NCBI RefSeq assembly: GCF_002994615.1
Contig: NZ_PVNK01000170.1
Location: 1-64,000, forward strand
Length of the DNA stretch: 64,000 nt
Source of the DNA: Enhygromyxa salina
GTDB taxonomy: Bacteria > Myxococcota_A > Polyangia > Nannocystales > Nannocystaceae
Reading direction: 5' to 3'
Made by a program: the position numbers and the translations under genes. Each line of letters starts with the position of its first letter. Within the stretch, counting starts at the first letter, position 1. Positions 46,137 through 55,919 of this stretch are shown one piece after another. The notes below the pieces were generated by a model. That model searched no databases. It was not told the DNA's origin and saw nothing but the letters and a program-made list of their open reading frames with translations.

Positions 46137-48776
46137 CTATCGGCTCCGACGCCTCGCGGACCGGGGCCGCGGCGGCTCGGCGGTCAGGGGATCGAGGGGC
46201 CAGTCGTGCTTGGGGTAGCGACGGCTCAGGCGCTTGCGCTGGTCCGGGTAGTGCTCGCGCCAGAACGCGGCGAGATCGCTGGTCACGGCGATGTCGTGAC
46301 GGTTGGGCGCGTGCAGGTGGAGGACCAGGGCGACGGCGCCGTCGAGGATCCGCGGGCCGCGGGCCATGCCGAAGAAGTCCTGGACGCGGGACCCGACCCA
46401 GGGCGCACGGTCGGGCTCGTAGTGGATCGTCAGGCGGCGACCGCCGGGCAGGGTCACCCGCTGCGGCGCGAGGCGATCGAGGGCCCGGTGATCTCCCGCC
46501 CGGGCCCCGAGCTCGGCGCTGAGCAGCGCGGGCACGTTGGCGCGCGCGAGCTCGGCGAAGCTGGTCTTGCCGACGCAGGCGGTCGCGAGCACCGCGTCGA
46601 TCAGGGCGTCGTCGAGGATCGGGAACTCGGGCCGATGCTCGCGGACGAAGCGGGCGCGCAGCTGCAGCTGGGTCAGCGCCTCGGCCTGGGCCTCGCCGCA
46701 CGCTCGCCCGAGCCCGAGCGAGCGGGCCGCGTCGAGCAAGACCCGCGCGGCCTCGGCCTCGGGCAGCTTGGCCATGGCCGACGACTCGATCGTGAGCTTG
46801 CCGTAGCGCAGCGCCGACTCCCCGACCACGCGCCCGCGGTCGGGGTCGAAGCGCAGGGCCTGGGTGTCGGTGACCGCGTCGGTGAACAGATCCACGAGCC
46901 ACTCGGGGTCGATCGCCGCCGCGCTGCGGACGAGCGCGCGCCGACGGGTGCCCTCGCGGCGCTCCTCGCTGCGCAGGGCCACGACCCAGCTCGCCCGCAC
47001 GCCGCTCTCACGCGAGAGCTCGGCGCTGCCTCCGAACGCGAACACCAGCGTGCGTTGATCGTGCTCGTCGACCCGGACCTTGGCCACGCGATCGGGGTGG
47101 GCCACGAGCAGGGCCTGGCGCAAGGCGCGATCGCGGGCCTTGGCGCGGGTCGGCCGTGGACCTGCGTGGGCTCGCAGTGACCCTCGCCTGCGGACGAGGT
47201 CGCGCAGCTGCTTGGTCGCGCGCTCGACCGCGGCGCGCGTGCTCGAGGCTCCGGCGTCGGGAGGTCGCCCGAGCAGCTCGATCTCGTCGAGGATGTCGGC
47301 GTCGGTCGTGCGCGGCGCGGCGCGGGTGTGAGCTCCACGCCCGCGCCGCAAGGGGCGCTCGGCGAGCAGCGCCGCGGCCGTGGCCGCGAGCTCGCCGACC
47401 CCGAGCTCGAGCCCGGCGATCATCAGGCGCGCGAGCCGGGGGTGGAGCGGAAAGCCGAGCATCGCCCGGCCGACCTCGCGCAGCTCGCCGCGGCCGTCGA
47501 TCGCCCCGAGCGCCCGGAGCAGCTCGCTCGCGACGGTGAGGGTCGCGGGCGCGGGCGCCTCGAACCACGCGAAGGCCTCGGGCGCGTGGACGCCCGCGGC
47601 CGCGAGCTCGAGGACCGGGCCGGCGAGGTCGAGGCGACGGATCTCGGGCAGCTGGTGCTCGGGTCGGTGATCGTGATCGTGGCGAGCGTAGAGGCGGATG
47701 CACAGGCCCGGGCGGGTCCGGCCCGCTCGCCCGGCCCGCTGGGCCGCCGAGGCCCGGGAGATCGGCGCGAGGCTCAGGCGCGGGAGCCCGCTGCCCGGGT
47801 CGAAGTCGGCGACGCGGGCGAGGCCGCTGTCGACGACCGCGACGACGCCGTCGATCGTGATCGAGGTCTCGGCCACGTTGGTGCTCAAGATCAGCTTGCT
47901 GCCCGAGCTCGGCGCCACGGCCCGGTCCTGCTGCTCGCGCGCGAGCTGTCCGTGGAGCGTGAGCAGCTCGAGCCCGGCCCGCTCGGCCAGGGGCGCGCAC
48001 TGCTGCGCGCAGGCCTGGATCTCTCGGGCGCCAGGCAAGAACACCAGCGCGTGACCCGGCGCCGCCGGGTCGCCGATCAGGCCGCGCTCGATCAGCTCGC
48101 GGACGGCCGACGCGACCCGACGCTCGAGCGGGACCGGTGCGTGGCGCGAGCGAGGGCTGCGGTGCTCGATCTCGACCGGGAAGCTCCGGCCCTCGGTCCG
48201 GAGGCGCGCGGCGTCGAGGAAGTCGGCGACCGGCTCGGCGTCGAGCGTCGCCGACATCGCGAGCAGCCTCAGCGGCCGCGGCCCGTCCGGCGCTGGGTTC
48301 GGGTCAGGCGGGCGGCCGCGGAGCTGGAGCCGACGGAGCAGCGCGAGGGCGAGATCACCGTCGAGGTGGCGCTCGTGAAACTCGTCGAGGACCACCGCGT
48401 CGACGCCGGCCAGCTCGGGGTCGTCGCGCAGGCGCCGAAGCAGCACGCCCTCGGTCATGAACCACAGTCGGGTCTGGCTCCCCCCGGCGTGGTCAAAGCG
48501 CACGCGGTAGCCGACCCGACGCCCGACTCGCTCGCCGAGCAGCGCGGCCGTGCGCGTCGCAGACATCCGCGCCGCCAGCCTCCGCGGCTGCAGGACGATG
48601 ATCTGACCGTCGCCGAGCTGACCGTGCTCGAGCAGCGCGAGCGGCACGATCGTCGTCTTGCCCGCGCCAGGCGGCGCCTCGATGACCACGTTGCCGCGGC
48701 GCGCCGCTTCGAGGGTCGCCGCCAGGATCCCCGCGATCGGGAGCCCGCCCGCGAGCGCTTCGAGATCGAGGCTCAC
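46137..48776 (-). CDS. hrpB: ATP-dependent RNA helicase HrpB
   Basis: DEAH-type helicase of the HrpB family, 879 aa. Walker A is PPGAGKTTIVPLALL near residue 35, motif II is DEFH (VLDEFHERHLDGDLALALLRRL), motif III is MSATLDAEPVADFL, and motif VI is QRAGRAGRTRPG. STNVAETSITIDGV precedes it. The long C-terminal region (residues 500-879) is the HrpB-specific domain. RNA target unknown; family members are often non-essential. An internal variant is the DEFH box, typical of HrpB. ATG at 48776 directly follows an AT-rich intergenic region. Confidence 0.92.
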   Translation of the reverse strand: MSLDLEALAGGLPIAGILAATLEAARRGNVVIEAPPGAGKTTIVPLALLEHGQLGDGQIIVLQPRRLAARMSATRTAALLGERVGRRVGYRVRFDHAGGSQTRLWFMTEGVLLRRLRDDPELAGVDAVVLDEFHERHLDGDLALALLRRLQLRGRPPDPNPAPDGPRPLRLLAMSATLDAEPVADFLDAARLRTEGRSFPVEIEHRSPRSRHAPVPLERRVASAVRELIERGLIGDPAAPGHALVFLPGAREIQACAQQCAPLAERAGLELLTLHGQLAREQQDRAVAPSSGSKLILSTNVAETSITIDGVVAVVDSGLARVADFDPGSGLPRLSLAPISRASAAQRAGRAGRTRPGLCIRLYARHDHDHRPEHQLPEIRRLDLAGPVLELAAAGVHAPEAFAWFEAPAPATLTVASELLRALGAIDGRGELREVGRAMLGFPLHPRLARLMIAGLELGVGELAATAAALLAERPLRRGRGAHTRAAPRTTDADILDEIELLGRPPDAGASSTRAAVERATKQLRDLVRRRGSLRAHAGPRPTRAKARDRALRQALLVAHPDRVAKVRVDEHDQRTLVFAFGGSAELSRESGVRASWVVALRSEERREGTRRRALVRSAAAIDPEWLVDLFTDAVTDTQALRFDPDRGRVVGESALRYGKLTIESSAMAKLPEAEAARVLLDAARSLGLGRACGEAQAEALTQLQLRARFVREHRPEFPILDDALIDAVLATACVGKTSFAELARANVPALLSAELGARAGDHRALDRLAPQRVTLPGGRRLTIHYEPDRAPWVGSRVQDFFGMARGPRILDGAVALVLHLHAPNRHDIAVTSDLAAFWREHYPDQRKRLSRRYPKHDWPLDPLTAEPPRPRSARRRSR

Positions 48777-48864
48777 GGGCGGAGGTTAGTCTCGATCTCG
48801 GCCCGCGTTGTAAAACTAGGCAAAATTGAAAAATCAATTCAATATCTATGTGAGCGACAGTCGT

Positions 48865-48893
48865 TTGAAACCGGTCATTTGTAGTGGTATCGA
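48865..48893 (+). promoter_or_regulatory. Putative feoAB promoter
   Basis: TTGAAA at 48865-48870, a 17-bp spacer, and TATCGA at 48888-48893, in an AT-rich 157-bp spacer between divergent hrpB and feoA. AAGGAG follows before the feoA ATG. The region also has ATTGAAAAATCAAT-type short palindromes, but I could not match a 19-bp Fur box, so iron control is only expected from the family. Confidence 0.4.
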
Positions 48894-48933
48894 CGCATAT
48901 TGATTTGCTCTTTCAACAAAAAGGAGCCCAGCG

Positions 48934-49164
48934 ATGACCCTCGATGAGCTCGACCTGGGCCAGCGCGCGCAGGTGCGCGCGGTCACTGGGCGAGGGTCGA
49001 TGTCGGTCCGGCTGCTCGAGATGGGCTTCGTCCCTGGTGTCGAGGTCGCGCTGGTCAAGCGCGCCCCGCTCGGGGATCCGCTGGAGCTGCGCCTGCGCGG
49101 CTACCACGTGTCGCTGCGCCGCGCCGAGGCCCGGCGTGTCGAGATCTCGGGGGTGGGCGCGTGA
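48934..49164 (+). CDS. feoA: Ferrous iron transport protein A
   Basis: Small SH3-like cytosolic protein (76 aa) that supports FeoB activity. The FeoA pattern LDELDLGQRAQVRAV, RLLEMGFVPGVEVALVKRAPLGDPLELRLRGYHVSLRRAEA is complete. AAGGAG lies ten bases before ATG 48934. Its stop overlaps the feoB start by 4 bp (GTGA), a hallmark of translational coupling. Confidence 0.95.
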   Translation: MTLDELDLGQRAQVRAVTGRGSMSVRLLEMGFVPGVEVALVKRAPLGDPLELRLRGYHVSLRRAEARRVEISGVGA

Positions 49165-51317
49165 CCCGTCCCGTGCGCGTCGCGGTCGCCGGCAACCCCA
49201 ACGTCGGCAAGACCAGCCTGTTCAACCTGCTGACGGGCTCGCGCTACAAGGTCGGCAACTACCCGGGGATCACCGTCGAGACCCGCGAGGGGTCGCTCCG
49301 GGCTGCGGGCGCGACAGCTGCGGGGGCGCCCGCGCCCGTGCTCGTGGATCTTCCGGGCACCTACAGCCTCACGCCCTTCGCCGAGGACGAGGCGGTCGCG
49401 TTTCGGACCCTGACGGGGATCCGCGGCGAGCGGCGCCCGGACGCGGTGCTCCTGGTCCTCGACGCCAGCAACCTCGCGCGCAACCTCTACCTGGCCCTGC
49501 AGGTGTTCGAGCTCGGGCTGCCCTGCGTGGTCGCGCTCAACATGGTCGACCTCGCGCGCGACGCGGGCGTCGGCGTCGAGCCCGAGCTGCTCGCGGCCGC
49601 GCTCGGGGTCCCGGTCGTCGCGACGGTCGCCCGGACCGGCGAGGGCCTCGACGAGCTCGCCGCCTGCCTCGGCCAGCTCGAGCCGGGCGCGGGCACCGAG
49701 CCTCGGCTGGTCGAGCCCGGCGCCGATCAGCCCGCGCTGCGCGGCTGCCTCGCCGAGCTGGAGGCGGGCGCCGAGCTGAGGGGCGCGCGCGCGCGGTGGC
49801 TGCTGGCCGCCGAGGCCGCGGGTCAGCTCGAGCTGTGTGGCGCGAGCCCGGTCGAGCGCGAGCAGCTCGCGCGCCTCGAGCCCGGCGCGGTCGCGGACGC
49901 GATCCGCGAGCTCGTCGAGCTTCGCTACGCCGAGGTCGATCGTCTCCTCGCCGAGCTCCCGACGGCCGAGCTCCCGGCGGCCGAGCGCGGGCCCTCGGAC
50001 CGGGCGGGGCGTTCAAAGCTCGCGGGCGACGACAGCCGCGCGCCCGCGATGCGCCGCTCGGCCAAGATCGACGCGGTCTTGACCCACCGCGTGCTCGGCC
50101 CGCTGACCTTCTTGTTGGTCATGGCGCTGATCTTCCAGTCGATCTTCTCGTGGGCCGATCCGATCATGGGCTGGATCGAGGCCGGGGTCGGGGCGCTCTC
50201 GGGCCTGGTCGCGGACGTCCTCGGGCCCGGGCTGTTCACGGATCTGCTGACCGAGGGCGTGCTCGCCGGGGTCGGCAACGTGGTCGTGTTCGTGCCCCAG
50301 ATCGCCTTGCTCTTCCTGTTCATCGGGCTGCTCGAGGACTCCGGCTACATGGCCCGGGCCGCGTTCATCATCGATCGCCTGATGGCCCGGGTCGGGCTCA
50401 ACGGCAAGGCCTTCGTGCCCCTGCTGTCGGGTTACGCCTGCGCGATCCCGGCGATCATGAGCACCCGGACGATCTCCTCGTTCAAAGATCGGGTCGTCAC
50501 GATCTTGATGATCCCCTACATGAGCTGCAGCGCGCGGCTGCCCGTGTACACCCTCCTGATCGGCGCGCTCTTCGTCGCCAACGCGCGGGTCCTCGGGCCC
50601 TTCACCTCGGGCGGGCTGATCTTGCTGTCGATGTACCTGCTGTCGACGCTCTCGGCCCTGGCGCTCGGGGCGATCTACAAGCGCACGCTGCTCGTGAGCC
50701 CGACCCCGCCGCTAGTCCTCGAGCTGCCGCCCTACCGGTTGCCGCGGGTGCGCGACACCCTCCGCCAGGTCTGGGATCGGACCGCCGACTTCCTCCGCGA
50801 CGCGGGCACGATCATCTTGGCGGTCACGATCGTGCTGTGGGGGCTGCTGAGCTTCCCGCGCGTCGACGAGGCCGAGCTCGGGCCGGGCGAGACCGCGATC
50901 GAGCACTCGGTCGCCGGGCGCGTCGGCAAGGCGCTCGAGCCCGCGCTCGAGCCGATCGGCCAGGACTGGCGCATGGGCATCGGCCTGATCGGCAGCTTCG
51001 CCGCCCGCGAGGTCATGGTCTCGACCCTCGGGCTCGTCTACGGGATCGAGAACGCAGACGAGGACGACGCCCCGCTGCGCGAGGTCATCCGCGAGGCCGA
51101 GGCCGAGGACGGCAGCCCGCGCTACACCAAGCTCTCGGGCCTCGCGCTGATGGTCTTCTTCGTCTACGCCTGCCAGTGCATGTCGACGCTGGCGGTCGTG
51201 CGGCGCGAGACCCGAAGCTGGCGGTGGCCGGCCTTCATGCTCGTGAGCATGACCGTCATCGCCTACCTCGCCGCGCTCGTGGTGTTTCAGGGCGGGCGCT
51301 TGCTCGGGCTCGGCTGA
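49161..51317 (+). CDS. feoB: Ferrous iron transporter FeoB
   Basis: Inner-membrane Fe2+ transporter with an N-terminal GTPase, 718 aa. The G domain has VAVAGNPNVGKTSLFNLLTG (G1) and NYPGITVE (G2), then LVDLPGTYSLTP (G3) and NMVD (G4). A regulatory helical region follows, containing a long Glu/Ala-rich stretch. The C-terminal membrane part includes the Gate motifs LLEDSGYMARAAFIIDRLM and LLSGYACAIPAIMSTRTI, with the cysteine implicated in transport. GTG at 49161 overlaps feoA. No feoC-like gene follows. Confidence 0.96.
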   Translation: MTRPVRVAVAGNPNVGKTSLFNLLTGSRYKVGNYPGITVETREGSLRAAGATAAGAPAPVLVDLPGTYSLTPFAEDEAVAFRTLTGIRGERRPDAVLLVLDASNLARNLYLALQVFELGLPCVVALNMVDLARDAGVGVEPELLAAALGVPVVATVARTGEGLDELAACLGQLEPGAGTEPRLVEPGADQPALRGCLAELEAGAELRGARARWLLAAEAAGQLELCGASPVEREQLARLEPGAVADAIRELVELRYAEVDRLLAELPTAELPAAERGPSDRAGRSKLAGDDSRAPAMRRSAKIDAVLTHRVLGPLTFLLVMALIFQSIFSWADPIMGWIEAGVGALSGLVADVLGPGLFTDLLTEGVLAGVGNVVVFVPQIALLFLFIGLLEDSGYMARAAFIIDRLMARVGLNGKAFVPLLSGYACAIPAIMSTRTISSFKDRVVTILMIPYMSCSARLPVYTLLIGALFVANARVLGPFTSGGLILLSMYLLSTLSALALGAIYKRTLLVSPTPPLVLELPPYRLPRVRDTLRQVWDRTADFLRDAGTIILAVTIVLWGLLSFPRVDEAELGPGETAIEHSVAGRVGKALEPALEPIGQDWRMGIGLIGSFAAREVMVSTLGLVYGIENADEDDAPLREVIREAEAEDGSPRYTKLSGLALMVFFVYACQCMSTLAVVRRETRSWRWPAFMLVSMTVIAYLAALVVFQGGRLLGLG

Positions 51318-51559
51318 GAGGCGGCTAGATCGCTAGCCAAGCGCCCGACAGCGCTGGCGTGGTCGGCCAGCGGGCGACCCCTGGCCGCGCCGCGCGGGTC
51401 GCCACGAGCGACGAGAGCTCGCCGCTAACCGCCCAAGATCAAACGAGCTTTGCCGCGGTCGCGGCTCATGTGGCGCGAGCTTTGCTCATGTGAGGGGCGC
51501 GTGCATCGGAACATGGCAACCATTCCAAGCGCCCGCCCCGACCTGTCGGTGGTGCCCCG

Positions 51560-51714
51560 GCCCGAGCGCTGCACCGTGAGTGCGCGCTGGCGAGGCCGGG
51601 AGTTCGGGAGGCGGGCCCGGTAAACGCAGCCGAGCACCTGAGGGGGTGCTCGGTGTTCACGGCCCTGGTTGGGTGGAGACAAGAGGGACTCCACCCGACC
51701 AGGGTCGCCTTTTT
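51560..51714 (+). ncRNA. Candidate structured RNA ending in an intrinsic terminator
   Basis: About 155 bp in the 400-bp gene-free spacer after feoB with three successive hairpins. The first is near 51565-51588 (AGCGCTGCAC/GTGCGCGCT). The second is a perfect 9-bp stem CCGAGCACC/GGTGCTCGG (51630-51653). The third is a 16-bp stem with one G-U pair (51663-51704), followed by a T-run. The terminator is 345 bp past feoB. A small RNA is plausible, but it may be a long feoAB 3' UTR. No known RNA family was recognised (not SRP, 6S, tmRNA or RNase P by motif). Confidence 0.35.
51663..51714 (+). terminator. Strong intrinsic terminator, plus strand
   Basis: CCCTGGTTGGGTGGAG, a 10-nt loop, CTCCACCCGACCAGGG, then TCGCC and TTTTT at 51710-51714. 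It ends plus-strand transcription before the convergent lipoprotein gene. No T-run exists on the other strand. Confidence 0.85.
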
Positions 51715-51723
51715 GGTTGGCGC

Positions 51724-52632
<909 letters not shown>

Positions 52633-52725
52633 GAGGCGAGGATAGGTCCAGCGCCAAACACGCACAGGTGACCGCGATCACATTTCGTCGTTTCGGCCTC
52701 TTCGCCAACCTGCTAGCTTCTCCGC

Positions 52726-53136
52726 GTGGACGACGAGATCCAGACCGAGGCGGTCGCGGAGATCAACGTGACGCCGATGATCGACGTGCTCTTGAGCCTG
52801 TTGATCATCTTCATGGTCGCGGCCAAGCCGCCGCCCAAACACAAGCAGCCGATCTCGATCCCGCAAGATCCGATCGAGCAGACCGAGAACGATCCCGACG
52901 CCACGCTGCTCGTGAAGATCGACGCGGACGGGGCCGTGCAGATCGGCAAGACCCCCGTCGCGGGTGACCACGCCGCGCTCGTCGCCGCGCTCGAGGCCAG
53001 CGAGAAGGCCCAGTCCGACGGACGCGTGGCCGTGAAGGCCGACGACAAGGTCCCCTACGGCTCGGTCATCGACGTCATGTCGGCCGCCCGCGAGGCCGGG
53101 ATCGACCACGTCGGCATCGCGAGCGAAAAGCTCTAG
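52726..53136 (+). CDS. ExbD/TolR-family biopolymer transport protein
   Basis: Predicted inner-membrane energy-transducing subunit, 136 aa. A short cytoplasmic N-terminus with the conserved EINVTPMIDVLLSLLIIFMVAA helix contains the proton-path Asp (MIDVLL). A periplasmic domain follows with DGRVAVKADDKVPYGSVIDVMSAAREAGIDHVGI. Such proteins work with ExbB/TolQ, but no partner gene is nearby. GTG at 52726 begins the frame. The stop is followed by a hairpin. Confidence 0.9.
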   Translation: MDDEIQTEAVAEINVTPMIDVLLSLLIIFMVAAKPPPKHKQPISIPQDPIEQTENDPDATLLVKIDADGAVQIGKTPVAGDHAALVAALEASEKAQSDGRVAVKADDKVPYGSVIDVMSAAREAGIDHVGIASEKL

Positions 53137-53144
53137 CTCGAGCG

Positions 53145-53192
53145 GCAGACCGAAGTCCGTCATGCACGGCACGGACTTCGGGTCGGGTCTGC
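53145..53192. terminator. Probable bidirectional hairpin between convergent genes
   Basis: GCAGACC and GAAGTCCGT pair with ACGGACTTC and GGTCTGC across a 10-nt loop, leaving a five-base bulge (GGGTC). It sits between the exbD-like and aminotransferase stop codons. No T-run is present, so termination would depend on other factors. Confidence 0.5.
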
Positions 53193-53208
53193 GGTACCAG
53201 GTTTCTCG

Positions 53209-54516
53209 CTAGCGCCGGGCGGCGGCGACGAGCTCGCCGAGTCGGGTCAGGCCGAGCTCGACCTCTTCGATGCGGGGCCCAAAGCTCAGGCGCACGAAGC
53301 CCGCGAGGCGCGAGGCGATGTGCTCCCGGCGCTTGCCCGGGTCGACGTCGAAGAACGCTCCGGGCACGCAGATGACCTCGCGCTCGAGCGCCGCGCGGAA
53401 CAAGGCCATCCCGTCGCACAGCGGCTCGGGCAGCTGGCGCAGATCCGCGAAGCAGTAAAACGCGCCCTCGGGCCCGCCGTCGTCGGACCCGGCCACGCCG
53501 ATGCCCATGGCCGCGAGGCGCTCGAGCATCAGCGCGCGCTTGGCCGCGAACGCGCGCTGGATCGCGGCGGCCTCGCGGTCGGCGACCGCGGGCTCGAGCA
53601 GGGGCAGGGCCGCGCGCTGGACGCAGTGGGGCGCGCCGCCGTCGAGGAAGCTGCCGGCCGAGCCGACCCGCTCGATCACGGACTTGGGCCCCACGGTCCA
53701 GCTCAGGCGCAGGCCGGGGTAGCGCCAGTTCTTGGTCAGGCCGTCGACGACGACGACCGGATCGCGGTCGACGTCCTCGACCCAGGCCGCGGCGCTGATG
53801 CTCCGGGGCAGCTCGCCGCGGGTGGGGCCGTGGACGCGCAAGCTCGGGGGGCCGTAGACGTAGTGGGCGTAGAACTCGTCGACGATCAGCGCGCAGCCGA
53901 GCTTGCTCGTGGTCGTGACCCAGCGACGCAGATCTTCGCCGGCGATCAGCCTGCCCGTCGGGTTGCAGGGGTTGGACAACAAGATCGCCCCGAGCCCGCT
54001 GCCGACGATCGCCTCGCGCAGGGCCTCGGGCGAGAGCCGAAAGCCGTCGCGCTCGTGGAGCACGATCGGGATCGGCACGAACGCGCGGAACACATCGAGC
54101 AGCTCCTCGTAGGCGGTGTAGTCCGGCAGCACGTGGCCGAGGTTGACGCGGCCGAGCGCGGTCGCGATCCGGGTCAGCCCGACCCGACCGCCCGACGCGA
54201 TCGCCACGTTCTCGGCGCTGTAGCGGCTGGCCAGGCCCCGGCGGTAGCGATGGTTGTAGAGCTCGGCGACGGCCTCACGCAGCTCCCACATCCCCGCGAC
54301 CGCGGCGTACTCCGAGACCTCGGCGTCGAGCTCGATCGTCTCGAGCCGCGGCGCGCAGTCGGGCAGCTCGCCGGTCTCGGGCGCGCCCTGGCCGAGGTTG
54401 CACCACTCGGGGTGGCCGTAGCGGAAGCCCCGCTTGGCGGCCTCGGCCATCACGTAGATCACCCCGGTGCGCGGCACCGAACGAAACATCGACGCCGCTT
54501 TTGACGAGCTCGCCAT
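53209..54516 (-). CDS. PLP-dependent aminotransferase, class I/II
   Basis: Predicted cytoplasmic amino-acid or amine aminotransferase, fold type I, 435 aa. The PLP-lysine motif is DGLTKNWRYPGLRLSW in the central region, and ILLSNPCNPTGRLI and ALIVDEFYAHYVYG match the family N-P-x-x-P-T-G and D-x-x-Y elements. An N-terminal segment with GYHPEW-like RYGHPEWCNLGQGAPETG is characteristic of the group. A final FVRLSFG near the end supplies the substrate-carboxylate arginine. Substrate unknown. ATG at 54516 is the only good start; no operon partners. Confidence 0.87.
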   Translation of the reverse strand: MASSSKAASMFRSVPRTGVIYVMAEAAKRGFRYGHPEWCNLGQGAPETGELPDCAPRLETIELDAEVSEYAAVAGMWELREAVAELYNHRYRRGLASRYSAENVAIASGGRVGLTRIATALGRVNLGHVLPDYTAYEELLDVFRAFVPIPIVLHERDGFRLSPEALREAIVGSGLGAILLSNPCNPTGRLIAGEDLRRWVTTTSKLGCALIVDEFYAHYVYGPPSLRVHGPTRGELPRSISAAAWVEDVDRDPVVVVDGLTKNWRYPGLRLSWTVGPKSVIERVGSAGSFLDGGAPHCVQRAALPLLEPAVADREAAAIQRAFAAKRALMLERLAAMGIGVAGSDDGGPEGAFYCFADLRQLPEPLCDGMALFRAALEREVICVPGAFFDVDPGKRREHIASRLAGFVRLSFGPRIEEVELGLTRLGELVAAARR

Positions 54517-54595
54517 CGAGCCCTGCTACCGCCGACCCCAGCTTGACGCAAGCCCGGCCCAAGCTCGAGTCAGCCCGAGTCAGCTCGAGCTGAGC

Positions 54596-54733
54596 TCAGG
54601 GGGTCGGCACGCCGAACTTGATCTGCAGAAACACCACCAGGCTCACGAGCGCGATCGCCAGCAACAGAGCAAACCAGGCCATGGCGGGCAGGCCCGGAAT
54701 CGGGGGATGTTCGTCGTACTTCTGATCGGCCAT
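54596..54733 (-). CDS. Small single-pass membrane protein
   Basis: 45-aa protein with one membrane helix (AMAWFALLLAIALVSLVVFL) after a short soluble stretch (MADQKYDEHPPIPGLP). GAGG precedes the ATG at a suitable distance. It is a candidate small membrane subunit; no partner is visible. Its frame continues upstream to 54787, but the shorter start is better supported. Confidence 0.5.
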   Translation of the reverse strand: MADQKYDEHPPIPGLPAMAWFALLLAIALVSLVVFLQIKFGVPTP

Positions 54734-54835
54734 CGGCGGAACCTCGCGACCGCGATTACACCACAATGGCCCGGGGGCCAAGCGCAAGAATCATACTTGC
54801 GACAGCTCACGGCCCGTGGGCGGCGCCTCGCGGGC

Positions 54836-55729
54836 TCAGTCCTGGCCGTCTTCGCGGGATCCGCTCGCGTTGGCCTCGGCCGGGACCAGGCTCGGGGAGC
54901 CGACGGGCGTCTCGGGCAGCATGCGCCGAAACATGCCCTCGCCGTGCTCGCCCTCGACGAGCGCGAGGCGGCGCGACTTGGCCTCGCTGGCCAGGCGCGT
55001 ACCCGGGAACGCCTTGGTCGCCTGCTCGTAGGTCTCGGCCGCGAGCTGGCGCTCGCCGAGGTGCTCGTAGGCCTGGCCGAGGTGATACAGGTAGACGACC
55101 CGGGCGGGGTTGTAGGCCAGCGAGCTCAGCCCGCGCTCGAGCAGCGGTCCGGCCTCGCGCGCGCGGCCCATGCGGACCAGGCACAGGCCCTCGAGCGCTC
55201 GCCAGGCGTCGGCGACGAGCTCGCGGTAGCGGGGCGGGACGTGGTCGAGGCAGGCGTCGCGGTCTTCGCGGATCTTGGCCAGGCGGTCCTCGTCGGGGGT
55301 CCCGGTCAGGATCGCGAGCTCGTGGCGGCCGAAGTTGGCGAGGGCCTGGAGGTGGGGCGACAGCCCGGTGTCGTCGGCTCCGTAGATCTCGCGGGCCTCG
55401 TCGAGGCGCCACTCGGCCACGAACAGACCGCCGAGCTGGGCGCGCGCGAGCCACTGGCGCTCGACGCTGACGGCCTCGCCTGCGGCCGCGAGCGCGAGCT
55501 GCTTGCGCAGGTTCATCTCGATCTCGCGCTGCTGACCGGTCGCGATCGCGTGGCGCATGTTCTCGGCCGCGTACAGAGCTCGGTTCTGGCGGTCGCGGCT
55601 GACCATCCAGGCTCCGAGCGCGGTCCCGAACGCGAGCGAGAACAACGCCGCGATCTCACCTTCGCAGCCCGGGAGAAACACGAGCGCGAGGGCTAGCCAG
55701 CGCTCGTCGACGGGGATCCGGCGCGACAC
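54836..55729 (-). CDS. Membrane-anchored TPR-like protein
   Basis: Predicted membrane protein, 297 aa. A hydrophobic N-terminal region (WLALALVFLPGCEGEIAALFSLAFGTALGAW) is either a membrane hairpin or an unusual lipoprotein signal, since Pro precedes the GC pair. The remainder has TPR-like helix pairs (ALANFGRHELAILTG, ARVVYLYHLGQAYEHLGERQLAAETYEQATKAFPG). GTG at 55729 begins the frame and lies inside a perfect 16-bp palindrome (ACACTGCTAGCAGTGT, 55727-55742), which could repress initiation. Function unknown. Confidence 0.65.
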   Translation of the reverse strand: MSRRIPVDERWLALALVFLPGCEGEIAALFSLAFGTALGAWMVSRDRQNRALYAAENMRHAIATGQQREIEMNLRKQLALAAAGEAVSVERQWLARAQLGGLFVAEWRLDEAREIYGADDTGLSPHLQALANFGRHELAILTGTPDEDRLAKIREDRDACLDHVPPRYRELVADAWRALEGLCLVRMGRAREAGPLLERGLSSLAYNPARVVYLYHLGQAYEHLGERQLAAETYEQATKAFPGTRLASEAKSRRLALVEGEHGEGMFRRMLPETPVGSPSLVPAEANASGSREDGQD

Positions 55730-55919
55730 TGCTAGCAGTGTAGCGCGACCTCGCCAGGGTGTCCGGACACACGGTCAGCGCAAAAAGAACCGACGTCGGG
55801 ATCGAGCGGTCGCGGGACCGAGTGTCCGCGCGGGCGGCGGCCACCCGCTCTGCTAAGGTCCACGCCCGAGTCGGGCAGCCCCGACAGACGAGTCGCGTCC
55901 AGGAGACGAGAGAGAGATC

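Noticed and set aside
48777..48933. Fur box upstream of feoA
   Set aside because: No acceptable match to the 19-bp consensus could be found by eye.
51541..51620. tRNA gene in the post-feoB spacer because of GAGTTCGGGAG-like bases
   Set aside because: No cloverleaf, anticodon arm or T-loop of correct spacing.
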